Shown here in pieces: positions 54,346-64,000 of a stretch of DNA of 64,000 nucleotides. The notes below the pieces were generated by a model. That model made no database searches. It saw nothing but the letters and a program-made list of their open reading frames with translations, and was not told the DNA's origin. Positions within the stretch are counted from its first letter, which is position 1. Each line of letters opens with the position of its first letter. The DNA comes from Patella vulgata (taxonomy: Eukaryota; Mollusca; Gastropoda; Patellidae). The stretch covers positions 82,548,767-82,612,766 of the forward strand of contig NC_065882.2 in assembly GCF_932274485.2 (NCBI RefSeq), written 5' to 3'. A program made the position numbers and the translations under genes.

Positions 54346-56520
54346 TCCAGGGTACCTGACCCCCACACCTCCAAAGACTAGCATTGCCTACGTTTTTTCA
54401 GATACAACCAATGACTCACAAATGACAATAATGCTGTAATTGTTAACTATCTAGAATGAATAATCTGAAAAAATTTTGAAAAAATATTGAAAATTAAAAA
54501 AGTTATAGTGTTTTAAAGAAGGCAAACCAGAGGCACTAAAAAACAGCTTTTTTAAAAAAACGCAAAAAACTGACCGAAGCCAATATCTCAGTAACTATAC
54601 AAGATAGGTCTATGAAAATTGCACTAAGTAAAGATCTAGATGTACTTGATAAAGCCAAATTGTTGCTATAATATTCTAGTACATGTATATACTTTTTATG
54701 TTACAGAGGTTCAAAGTTGGGATCCATGCCCATTTCGCACAAATTACAGCAAAAAAATGGACAAATTTGTGTGTACTTAAATTGTAGCACTTTGACATTA
54801 ATACAGAGGCTTATTTTTGAATGAATAAGCATACATAAAAGTGTTTTCAGTCTGTTCTATTATTTATTTTTTGCATGACAACACCTTAAATCACAATTTT
54901 TGACCGTTTGAAGTTTACGTATGTAATTGGGCACCTACTGGTCCCGAGGCCATTGACCACTGGCCAGTCACAGTCATGAAACAATTATAAACCGGTTATA
55001 CTAACTTATACTGTGGATATTTTTAAAAATTATTGAAAGTGTGTGGCAAAATGAGAAATAAACCTGTAAGCTTTTGGCAGATTTGCCGCCTTTGCCACAC
55101 CAACTGCTTTAGTTGTTTATAAGCTGCCATGTACAATGTACATCAATTTGAGATTGTTGGTTTCAGGAATGAAAATTAACAATTAAACTATGATTTATAT
55201 AACAGCTATATTTTTAAAAACAGTAACATAGACATAATTAATAGAGTCCAAATAATCCTAAACAATGAGTATCATGATCACTTCAATAGTCTGATAAATA
55301 TGCAAAATGATAAAAACATAATGTACTGTGCTAAATAACAAATTAAAAGGTAAGCTTATAAAAAGTAAGATATGATCTACATGAAAGAGTATTAAAAAAA
55401 TTAATTTGTGATACATGTGCATTACAAGTCGAGCTTTCTAGTTGAGACATTATCCCATGAAAATAAAAACAATATAAAAATTCACATTATGATACATTAT
55501 TTATATGTTACTTTTCAATATGAAATTAAAAATTGTTCACCCACCGGTTTAAAATAAAAATGATAAAAAAAAGAAACCATTATCACATTTATCAACAAAT
55601 ATAAGATTTCTAATACATGTATCTTCTTACAAAAACAAACAATAATAACAATATAAAATAATCACATTATTCATATGCGTTATTTTTCAAAATAAACAAA
55701 AACATTTGACGCACCAGGCCACCTTTTTATAGTCCTAATGCAAATTGTTTGAGTAGGCCTATATATAGCATCATCATTTGTATATTTTATGTTGTACCAA
55801 ATAATATCAGGGATCGCCTTTGGCTATGTTTGGATCTGGATGAGTATATATTATAAGCAGTAGCTTACTTCTTCAGCTGCAGTTCCTGAAAAAAAATCCA
55901 AAGTGGTCAACAACATTCACAATTTTTATCCTTTGTTGTTAGTGAAATGGCTGGCTAAAGTTTGGTAGCTACATGTAGCTTTAGTAACATTCAATATAAT
56001 ACAAAAAAACCTGTCCAAATCTAACATCATTTTTTTTACACTGAAGTCTGTGGGATTTTCAATTATGGTCTGACCCCTGATCAACCACGAGTTACCTCCC
56101 TTTAATTCCACATGGTTCCATTTCAGCCATTTTACGAATTCCTACGGGGGATACGGACTTAACAAACGGTCAAACTAAGTAGTTAATGAATTGGGCTTTC
56201 CAGATACATGTATACCAAAATCTTGAGCGTCGAGGGCCTTTTTCGATACTTTCTCTCAACTTCAAATTTTCAATTCATGAAAAATATCTGAAAATCTTAC
56301 CTCATCTTCACAAAATCCTACTCGACAGCAAGTTCATCTATTTTTCCCGATGGTAAACATCACGTGGTCAATGTTTGACACTCTGAATATTCATGAGAAG
56401 GCGTAACACGGTGTATACTTTTCTCGGCCAACTTTTTGTGATGTCTGTAAATAGTACAGCCAGCGCTCCTAGTAGCGGCGTTTAGCATCGCTACAAAGAC
56501 CCTATGACAGCGAAAGATTG
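54346..56520. other. Intergenic, no gene recognised
   Basis: Over 2 kb of AT-rich DNA with only short frames. 53930-54030 just before it holds a short 'tcatttcatacataaa' repeat. No element ends identified. The right part may include upstream regulatory DNA of CLCC1. Confidence 0.45.
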
Positions 56521-56814
56521 AAGAGAGAGAGAGAATTGGGGTTTAACGTCCACTCGACACAAACTAGGTCATTTCAGGACTAACATATGGTTCGGTTTTA
56601 TTTCAATAATTCGCTTGTGCGTAGGGGTTTTTAGCAGTGGGAGGAAACCAGAGGACCCAGAGAAAGCCCACAAGGCTGGACAGGCGGCCCTACACCTTGT
56701 CACGTACAACCGGGGAATCGACACCCGGCCAGTTGACTCAATGACAGACCTTATGATTAAACCAATTAGTCCCAAAATAACATAGTTTGTGTTGAGTGGT
56801 AATTAATCTCTCTG

Positions 56815-56851
<37 letters not shown>
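56521..56851. mobile_element. SINE-A, copy 9: inverted pair
   Basis: 56521-56762 is a minus-strand copy without its head end; 56763-56851 is a plus-strand 3' fragment ('tagtcccaaaataacatagt', 'gttgagtggtaattaatctc', (CT)n). They meet head-side inward, making a hairpin-capable pair just upstream of CLCC1. Confidence 0.8.
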
Positions 56852-57066
56852 GGTATTAATATATACAAGGTACTGATAGTACTGTCCTGTCACATCTGTC
56901 TTTGAAATAAACTACATTGTATGTGATAGACACGTTTTTTTAACATGTCTGTAGTAATTGAAATATTTGTATGAAAGTCATAAACAGATGTATAACCTGT
57001 TTTCTTATATTCAGATCTCGGTGACCGAAGAACTCTGGTGAACACATATTTTATCAAACAGTAAAA

Positions 57067-60000
57067 ATGGCTAAAGAGTTTCAGCTTGTCATTTTAGCAG
57101 TCACCTTATGTTTGGCTGTTACTATGGTTACATCTTATGATGGTGAATTAGATCCGTTCGATATGATCAACTTTGATCCTAGCACCATGAAGATGAATAA
57201 GGTTTGATTATTAAAGTCTCTTGGCTTTATTTGTTTTTTGTTTTTTTTGATTCATGACAGTCTTTCTCCCGATGTTTTTTCTCCTGGAGCGGTATAGGTT
57301 TTGGAAAAATATAAGTAATGTGTCATCCACCATGTTGTTCGAACTCCCAAAATGAATTTTTTAACTCCTGCATTAACATCACTGTTAAATAGAACAAATG
57401 ACTGCCTTAACCCGAGTACATACACTGTAGTTTGATTCTTTATAGAATTTCACTTCTGGTCAATTCACAAAAAAAAAAGAAATCCTTCCCACTGTGCCCC
57501 GCTCACCTATCACACTGTGGATCCCTGTATGTATTCAATGCCTGAAATGTGGTCTAATTCTACTTCAAGGTTATTGCAGACATTCTGGAAATTACCCAAA
57601 TTTATATTGAAATACTCATGATTAAAGATACATTATGTAAGATTTAGATAAAGAGCTGATCATTCTTGCGATAATAGCTCAATAATAGATAATGCAAAAT
57701 GAAAATATTAAAAATTTCATTCAAGTTACTTCATTCTGAGCCAAGTTATCACTGTTTGTAGTTTTGACAAGACGGGTGCATTGTGGTAACCAGGGCACTT
57801 GTATATTCGAGACTTAGCTTTCCCATTTTTTAAATTAAATTTTTAAATGGCAAACTGCTATAATCTAGTTAAAATCATGAGTATCCGATACCATCGCGAG
57901 TTGATTATGGTCTTGTTTTGTTAATAAATGTCTAATTGATAGTTTATATAACATTTAAGGCCCAAAGAAAGACCTGCAATAGACAGATTTAGCTCTTATA
58001 TAATGTATGTTGAACCATAAGTCTTGAAGTACATGTAGCTACATGTAAGTCTCTGATATCCAATATTTAAGACAAAATAAACATTTTACCATTGGTACAC
58101 GAATCGTGTACCATAATGCATGTCAGTACCATTTGTAACAAGGGACTCGAAGAACAAGTCTAGACATATCCCACAAGGCATGTCAAACGGTGACGCAATA
58201 TTCTTATCTGGAGAGCACACGCAATAAATACTATCGGTGTAGACTGGAATAACCAGACCCTGTGTTCACAAAGCAATCTCAGACTTAAGTTGAGAATTTA
58301 CTCAAACTTGTTCGCCTTATTTTAACTAAAATATAGAACTTTATAATAATTTTGTTGTTTTAATGTATCAGATATATCAGTAAGAAACTATTTGCAAAGT
58401 TTTGTGTTTCTGGATCAAAGATATTTCTCATAAACCGTGATTGAATGTTGAGCAAATTCTCAACTTAATTCTGAGAATGCTTTGTGAACTCGGGGCCAGG
58501 TGCTAGAGATTGCCTTTTCATTGAGACCTGTGGCGTATTTAGCTGAACATAACTGATTTGAAATTAGAGTAAAAACAGAAACCATTGAATGTAAATCAGT
58601 TTATATACAATCAGATTACATTATTATATGCGTTACGACCCATTTGTGTCAATTTCTAGGTCCCAAATATTAGCAATTTAACTCCTTTAATTACATGAAA
58701 CAAAATTATCTTCCTTCAAATATTACTTTTAAAATTATATTTTTTTTATAGAAGTCAAAGAAAGTCACTGTAGATACAGATCCAAATAATCCAGAGAAGC
58801 CGGACAATCCACCTCCAGGAAAGAATATAAACAGTCCAGTGGAAACACTTAATAAAGATAGCATGTCCAACAATCCACCCCAGGAAAAGATGATAAGAAT
58901 TCCGGTTGAAACTCTAAATAAAGATGCCACCCCCCGACAAAAGATGGACATCACTAAATGTCCTATCCGAGTATCTACAGCCTCTCTTTTATTTCGTCAA
59001 TATGTTAATACTTTGTTATATCATCTAAAAGGAAAGGTAAGGCTATACAAAATAAATAGGGGGATCACGGTGGCTAAGTGGGTAAGACGCTGGAGGTCAA
59101 GTGTTCGATCCCTGCATTGGCCGAGAAATTTCATCCAGATTTTCCGGCGTGGTTCCCTCTTGTCATTGATGTAGGACGGAGACCTGACAAGATGGGACAA
59201 AAAAAAAAACGAGGTCCTGTGTACACATTGGCGTGCATGTAAAAGATCCCTTGACAGTTGGAATTCGATATACATGTAAGAGTAATCCGTATCCGTAGCG
59301 CCTCTGCCCAGGCAAAATTTCCCTGTCGTATGCCCATCTTCATTAGCCCAGTAGGACTTAAAACCCCATTTCATTTCATTTATATATCTTGTCTCAATGT
59401 ATATGATATATTTCCTTGTTTATTTCTTTTCATCCAGGTGTATGAAGGGGGCGCTGTTGAATTTGATCTGCGTCTGATCTTAGATAATGCCGACTTGAAT
59501 AAATTACAGCGTTACAGTGACAGTCAAACGGAGATGGACCTGAACACGGCACATGAAATTCTTACTCGGATGATACAAACAATTAAAGAAGTTCCTATTG
59601 GTGGAAAAACCAGTCGACATTTATGGATTGAGGATAGACTGGGAATTTCCATTGAAAAGCTTTTACATGTAGGTAGCTAGCCAGGTAAAATTTTCCTCAT
59701 AGCACACTGCATGGTGTTTGATCGTTGTCTTCAGTCCAGTTCGTGTGGAGAAGTGACTGTATGATCGTCGTCTTCAGTCCAGTTCGTGTGGAGAAGTGAC
59801 TGTATTATTGGCAGCATTTCAACTTATCCATTCTATCATTCTTTGTGCTATGAGAGAAATTTTGCCTGGAGAATGGTGTCTACGCCTATACTTCCTCAAG
59901 TTCCTATTAAGGATTCTTTTACATGAACGCCGTGGGGGGGAATGGATCCAGAAGAGTCACAGATCGAGTTTGTATTTCATGGGATTCCATTAATTCTGTT

Positions 60001-61037
60001 GTTTTTATCGAATTATAGCCTTTTAAGGCCAAAAAGAGGGCTCTGTTTCCTGTAGCGGATGGAAAGGGTCGGTAGGTAGGTTTTTTTTTTAATGTTACAT
60101 TGTTAGATCTAGTAGATCTACCATAGCCTAATATTCTGTGCGAAAAATTTCAATTTTATGTTAGGTTGTGTCGACGCCTGGGAGCACAAAGCTTGAATAG
60201 ATTGGTGGATGGAATTCTTGGATAATTGTTTAACAATGTATCAGACGCTAGATTATGATTTAAATATTCTCTTAAGGGGCAAATGGATATTTTAATCGTT
60301 CTATGCTAAAAAAAATAGTGTAGGGAGACCATTTTGTTCAAGGGAAAGAACTCCCGATGAAAGCTTAAAAAAATCATATCGTGCCGTCGCACGTAATAGG
60401 TCCGTAATAAATTTATTTGTTTTGTTTTAAATACCAATCGAACAGATCCTATCCACCGGTTTGAAATATATGTTCACTTATTAGAACAAAGGTTGTGAGG
60501 ATTATAGCTTTTCAGAATGTGCAGTGGTAAATCTATACGAAACCTCTAGTCTCGGTTTTCTTGTCAGTTAGAAATCGCGAGTCAATGGTATGTCAGTTCT
60601 TAATAATCGTTCACTATACAGTACCTGCCGACTCTGATCGGTAAATGTAGATTCAAAGAACGAAGACATTTATATTCATTTATAGCAACAAATAATATAG
60701 GCATTTTCACAAATCCGGTAGGCTTAGAGTATTCTAAACGGTCGCATACAAAAAGTTTTTTATTTCTCTTGAGTCGGCAGGTTTTTGTAATGGGTCGATC
60801 TGGTTACCGAAATAGAACATTTTTTTTTTTTTTGGCCTAATGAAGATTCTATTTTCCATCAATACTCTAACAATGGTTGTTTTCTGTATGTTTCAGGTAT
60901 TGTTGATTATAGGTCTGATTGTAGTCATAGCAACGATAATGGTTCATCTGAAATTTAACAAATATCAACTCATGTATTATTTGTTTATATTGGTGTTTAT
61001 TGTCAGTGTCTGTCTCACATGGTACAGCTTATACAAG
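57067..61037 (+). CDS. CLCC1: Chloride channel CLIC-like protein 1, 5' part (four exons)
   Basis: Exons in phase 0: 57067-57201, 58752-59036, 59438-59668, 60897-61037; 264 residues, continuing past the window. The 5' UTR exon starts near 57015 after 'tatattcag'. CLCC1 is an ER membrane anion channel. Seen: a signal peptide (MAKEFQLVILAVTLCLAVTM), then DPFDMINFDPSTMKMNK, matching DPTDMLNYD..GTMRK; FRQYVNTLLYHLKGK, matching FRRYLNKIL; FDLRLILD; IEDRLGISIEKLLH, matching FEDSFGVDPYNVL; then two transmembrane spans (VLLIIGLIVVIATIMV and YYLFILVFIVSVCLTW) joined by a short loop. Exon 2 has a family-atypical Pro/Asn-rich insert with PVETLNKD twice. The start is chosen because the ATG opens a clean signal peptide. 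The intron after exon 2 holds a SINE-B. Confidence 0.88.
57626..58010 (+). mobile_element. MITE family F, most complete copy
   Basis: Ends 'agatacattatgtaagattt' with 'aaagagct', and 'agctcttatataatgtatg', an imperfect terminal inverted repeat. Copies at 33701-34172 and 22700-22990; single ends near 16930-16985 and 20430-20470. In CLCC1 intron 1. Confidence 0.7.
58045..58700. repeat. Interspersed repeat R1, copy 3, interrupted
   Basis: Matches 27415-27785 on both sides of the MITE at 58258-58495: the joint 'ggaataaccaga' | 'gattgccttt' reads through as in the uninterrupted copy. In CLCC1 intron 1. Confidence 0.7.
58258..58495. mobile_element. Family J MITE, intact copy
   Basis: 238 bp. Ends CCCTGTGTTCACAAAGC and, in reverse, CCCCGAGTTCACAAAGC; CCAGA and CCAGG flank it. 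Long imperfect inverted repeats of over 40 bp each. Confidence 0.85.
59055..59384 (+). mobile_element. SINE-B, copy 15
   Basis: Head 'atcacggtggctaagtgggt', B box AGTGTTCGATCCCTG, core, 3' end 'cttaaaaccccatttcattt'. Two short internal deletions. In the CLCC1 intron after exon 2. Confidence 0.9.
59680..59945. mobile_element. SINE-B fragments, scrambled
   Basis: 59690-59805 is a + strand 3' piece with a 47-bp tandem duplication ('cgtcttcagtccagttcgtg' twice). 59835-59945 is a minus-strand piece ('tgctatgagagaaattttgc'). In the CLCC1 intron after exon 3. Confidence 0.6.
60000..60890. other. CLCC1 intron, nothing further seen
   Basis: Intron between exons 3 and 4. No repeat or exon recognised. 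Confidence 0.45.
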
Positions 61038-61104
61038 GTTAGTTAGGCCATTTAAACAACTATTCTGGCTCGTAGATAACCATCACTTCAAAAGGGCTAC
61101 ATTA

Positions 61105-61560
61105 CCTATTTTTATACGCCCACATTTGCCGTTCCCCCTGTCTGTCCGTTCACATTTTGTTTATATCCCAAAGATCTCGATTCCTTTTGATATTGGCAGG
61201 TATCGGACCGTAATTTAATGAATTATCACCCCTGGTTGTATGAAAATCAAGTTTTTAGCTTGTGGACACCCTAGAGGTCACAGGTTTGCCCGATTTATAA
61301 CCCAAATATCTAAGTTTCTCTAGATATCGGCGCATATCGGACCGGAACTTCCTGGATTATGAATGTTGATTGTATGAAAAATCACGTTTTTAGCGTGTGG
61401 ACCCACTAGAGGTCACAATTTAAATATACCACTGTTAAACCATTAACTTTTTGAAAATCGGATTGATACTGCTAGACAAAATGGCTATTCCCTGTACACA
61501 AATGGTGTATGGGTACGTAATACCAAAGCTATGGATCCTCTAGAGGTCTCGATTTTTAAT
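61105..61560 (+). repeat. Family G repeat, left part
   Basis: Starts TATACGCCCACATTTG with a short (CTGTCCGT) run, then two diverged blocks with 'ctagaggtcac'. Interrupted at 61560 by a SINE-A. Confidence 0.7.
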
Positions 61561-61986
61561 TGGAATGCCCAATTGTTAGCGTGTGAGCGTTGTATCATTA
61601 TGTCTGTCATTGAGTCAACTGGCGTTGTTTCGATTCCCCGGTCGTACATGACAAGGAGTAGGGTCACCTGTCCAACCTCGTAGGTTTCCTCCGAGTCCTC
61701 CGGTTTCCTCCCACTGCTAAAGACCCCTACGCGCAAGCAAATTATGTAAATGTAATTAAACCATATGTTAGTCCTGAAATGACCTAGTTTGTGTCGAGTG
61801 GACGTTAAACCCCATTTCTCTCCCTCTCTCCTTTAGGTTTCCTCCGAGTCCTCCGGTTTCCTCCCACTGCTAAAGACCCCTACGCGCAAGCAAATTATGT
61901 AAATGTAATTAAACCATATGTTAGTCCTGAAATGACCTAGTTTGTGTCGAGTGGACGTTAAACCCCATTTCTCTCCCTCTCTCCTT
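61561..61986 (+). mobile_element. SINE-A, copy 10, with a 153-bp identical tandem duplication
   Basis: Head 'tggaatgcccaattgttagc', B box GTTTCGATTCCC, core and 3' end, then 61681-61833 is repeated without change as 61834-61986. The repeated block covers the core and 3' tail. Confidence 0.9.
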
Positions 61987-62379
61987 TAGATACTTGCTGT
62001 GGATTATCTGAGAACCAGAATACTTTTTTCTTGTATATTTGTGATAAGTCCCAAAAGTCTCAACATGATGTGATGTTGATGATTCTCAATATCTAAAATA
62101 CAGATGTGACGTCATCCTTTGATGTTGGCGTACCATTATTTCAAATAATCGTACGGGCAATGTGCCAAATGTAACTAGTTAAAATATTGAACCTGAGTGA
62201 CGTATTTCATTGCAAAGCATGTGCAAGTGTCTGTATTTAAAGTTGTTTAATGGTCTCGAGCTTAAGACATTGCGTAATATATTGTAAAAACACTCAGGCC
62301 TCATGGCGCTCTTGTTGTTACAATATATTACTTAATGTCTCGCTATCAACCATTAAACAATACATATACGCAAAATTAT

Positions 62380-63090
62380 TCGGTGGTAGTTTCTATTTTG
62401 CTTTTCAAGTTATGCCAGAGTTATGGCCGTTGATCACTTTGAAAAATCTTGTGGACGCTCTAGAGGCTAAAGTTATTATCCGATTCAATTACATTTATAC
62501 ACAGTGTTTAAGGTCATGAGACGAAGAAGTCTTTTCATTTTCAGTGATTTTAGATAATTACTGCCAGAGTTATGGCCCTTGATCACTTCAGAAAATCTTG
62601 TGGATGCTCTACAGGCTAAAGTTAATATTCGATTGACTTCAGATTGATACACAGAGTATATACACAGTGTTTGAGATCATGAGACGAAGAATCCTATTAA
62701 TTTCTGATAATTAATGCCAAAGTTATGGTCCTTGATCACTTTGAAAAATCTTGTGACTTCAGATTGATACACAGAGTTTAAGATCTTTAGACGAACAAGT
62801 ATATTGATTTTCAATGAATTTTTATGACTTGAACAGCTAAATCCATGATATTAAAAGTTTTGTATACTAAACGTTAGCATGGGGCAGAACTTTATAAAAA
62901 CTGAACAAATTCTAATGGTTTTCTGATAATTACTTCATGAGTTACTCTTAATCAGATTTTAGTTTATTATAAATGTTTCATTACCGAAAAAAGTAAAAAT
63001 ATGCGACAACACTTGTTGACTTGCCCGGACGATTTGTAGCTGCTGTGGGCGTATGTTTCGTTGCCTGGCAACCTATCTTCAATATCTATA
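62380..63090 (+). repeat. Family G repeat, copy 2 right part
   Basis: Over most of its length very similar to 3290-3940: 'ttgtggacgctctagaggct', 'gttagcatggggcagaactt', 'catgagttactcttaatcag', ending 'tgtgggcgtatgtttcgttg'. Confidence 0.8.
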
Positions 63091-63695
63091 CAGTAACACC
63101 AATGACTGGCTTTAGATGATTAAAAGCTGGTAAATATATACGATGTATTTAAATGTGATGAATCCGTTCCTTGATGAAATAACATTTAACTGGTAATGTC
63201 TAGCTAGGTGACCGATATTTCAATCCATTGGTAACCTTGTGAATCATATTAGTAGTTTAATCTTGGTGAACTTTGTGAATCATACACTGTACGCCTATGT
63301 AGTCTTGGTGAAGTATGTTTAAGTCTTGGTGAATTTTAATACAGCTAGTGAGTCTAGGTGAATCCGGGAAATTATGTGGATCTGTGACATGTGAGGGTTT
63401 TGTGAATCTTCAAGGGTTGAAATAGTTTTTAAAAAACTACGCTATTTGGATGGTGGATTTCGGACAGAGAATTAATCTGAATACTTTCCAGGTGGATTGA
63501 TCAAATTAAAGCGACGGTGTGTTAGATGACGAAATGAACTGTAACTTGAAAGCATTGTATTTTTGTAAAACCCTATAAAATTGTATATGTATATTGAATA
63601 TAACACTATACATAGTGAAAATAAATTAATTAGTTGTGTTGTTTGTTGGGAAAATTGGGAAAAGGGGCAATTAAGTTAAAGAACCTGAGGTCACT
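63091..63695. other. Unassigned, right edge
   Basis: If CLCC1 continues to the right, this is intron. It has repeated 'gtgaat(c)' phrases ('tcttggtgaa' several times at 63225-63380), a loose tandem repeat. No CLCC1 exon seen. Confidence 0.4.
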
Positions 63696-63699
63696 TTGT

Positions 63700-63845
63700 G
63701 ACAACGATCCCTTGGCAGTTGGAATTCGATATAATATTAGGATATGGTGCTGTGGCCCAGGCAAAATTTCCCTCAAAGCACACTCTAAGGCGTATTCCTA
63801 TCTTCATTAGCCCAGTCGAAGCAGCAAAGTAGTATGTTAAACCCA
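63700..63845 (+). mobile_element. SINE-B, copy 16 (3' half)
   Basis: 'gatcccttggcagttggaat' to 'agcaaagtagtatgttaaac'. Its 5' part is missing. Confidence 0.8.
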
Positions 63846-64000
63846 AGCCTGAAAATAAGGCACCTGTCACTGACAATATCAGGCACAGATGCAGGCTTTG
63901 TCAGGCACTAAACCTCTGGGGCCTGTCATTTTGTCTTTTTTATTGATATAATTAATACATGTCTGGCACTAAGTTGAAAATGTCAGGTAATATTTCATTT

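Noticed and set aside
61987-62060. Possible next CLCC1 exon after 'ctcctttag'
   Set aside because: Translation (ILAVDYLRTRILFS) has no similarity to the CLCC1 segment expected and the acceptor-like text is the SINE tail.

Overview
Window type. This is AT-rich animal nuclear DNA with spliced genes, long introns, many minisatellites and dense short transposons. Two tRNA-derived SINE families with conserved metazoan-type cores, an F-type lectin gene and a receptor tyrosine phosphatase point to a marine lophotrochozoan, most likely a mollusc (inference; no species-level marker seen). All gene models below were built by hand from splice signals, reading phase and family motifs. No CRISPR array, rRNA gene, true tRNA gene or recognisable LTR/virus-like element was seen.

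Layout. (1) 27-4836, + strand: last six exons of a receptor-type protein tyrosine phosphatase, encoding a membrane-distal D2 domain whose catalytic residues are replaced. (2) 4837-13500: intergenic, filled by minisatellites (40, 28 and about 60-70 bp units), a tandem non-coding repeat and MITEs. (3) 13515-19737, - strand: a lectin-receptor-like gene with a signal-peptide exon, a Cys-rich ShKT-like exon, a two-exon F-type lectin domain and a downstream exon for a tyrosine-rich cytoplasmic tail made of three near-identical 28-residue units. It has a stop codon at the end of the lectin domain and no visible start ATG or transmembrane exon, so it may be decaying or may make a short secreted lectin. 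(4) 21742-29634, - strand: a complete 7-exon, 257-aa SAM-dependent methyltransferase. (5) 34220-40138, - strand: a tandem paralogue with the same intron positions; its first exon is uncertain (candidate at 42785-42846), and a relic of another paralogous exon lies at 40998-41047. (6) 44171-49406, - strand: a complete 4-exon gene for UQCRH, the hinge subunit of respiratory complex III (87 aa). (7) 49407-57000: intergenic, with an acidic-repeat ORF remnant, a pair of inverted first-exon-like arms flanking a hAT-like element, and a MULE transposase relic. (8) 57067-61037 and beyond, + strand: first four coding exons of CLCC1 (ER chloride channel CLIC-like 1); the rest lies outside the window. (9) 61100-64000: intron or intergenic repeats.

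How it fits together. UQCRH, CLCC1 and the methyltransferases are ordinary housekeeping or metabolic genes. The phosphatase and the lectin-receptor gene converge tail to tail at the left end and look like members of fast-changing surface-receptor families. The most unusual structures are the repeated YxN-motif tail with its broken ectodomain, an intronic minisatellite that repeats a near-perfect 5' splice site about 15 times in the sense direction, and several nested transposons whose empty sites can be read exactly.
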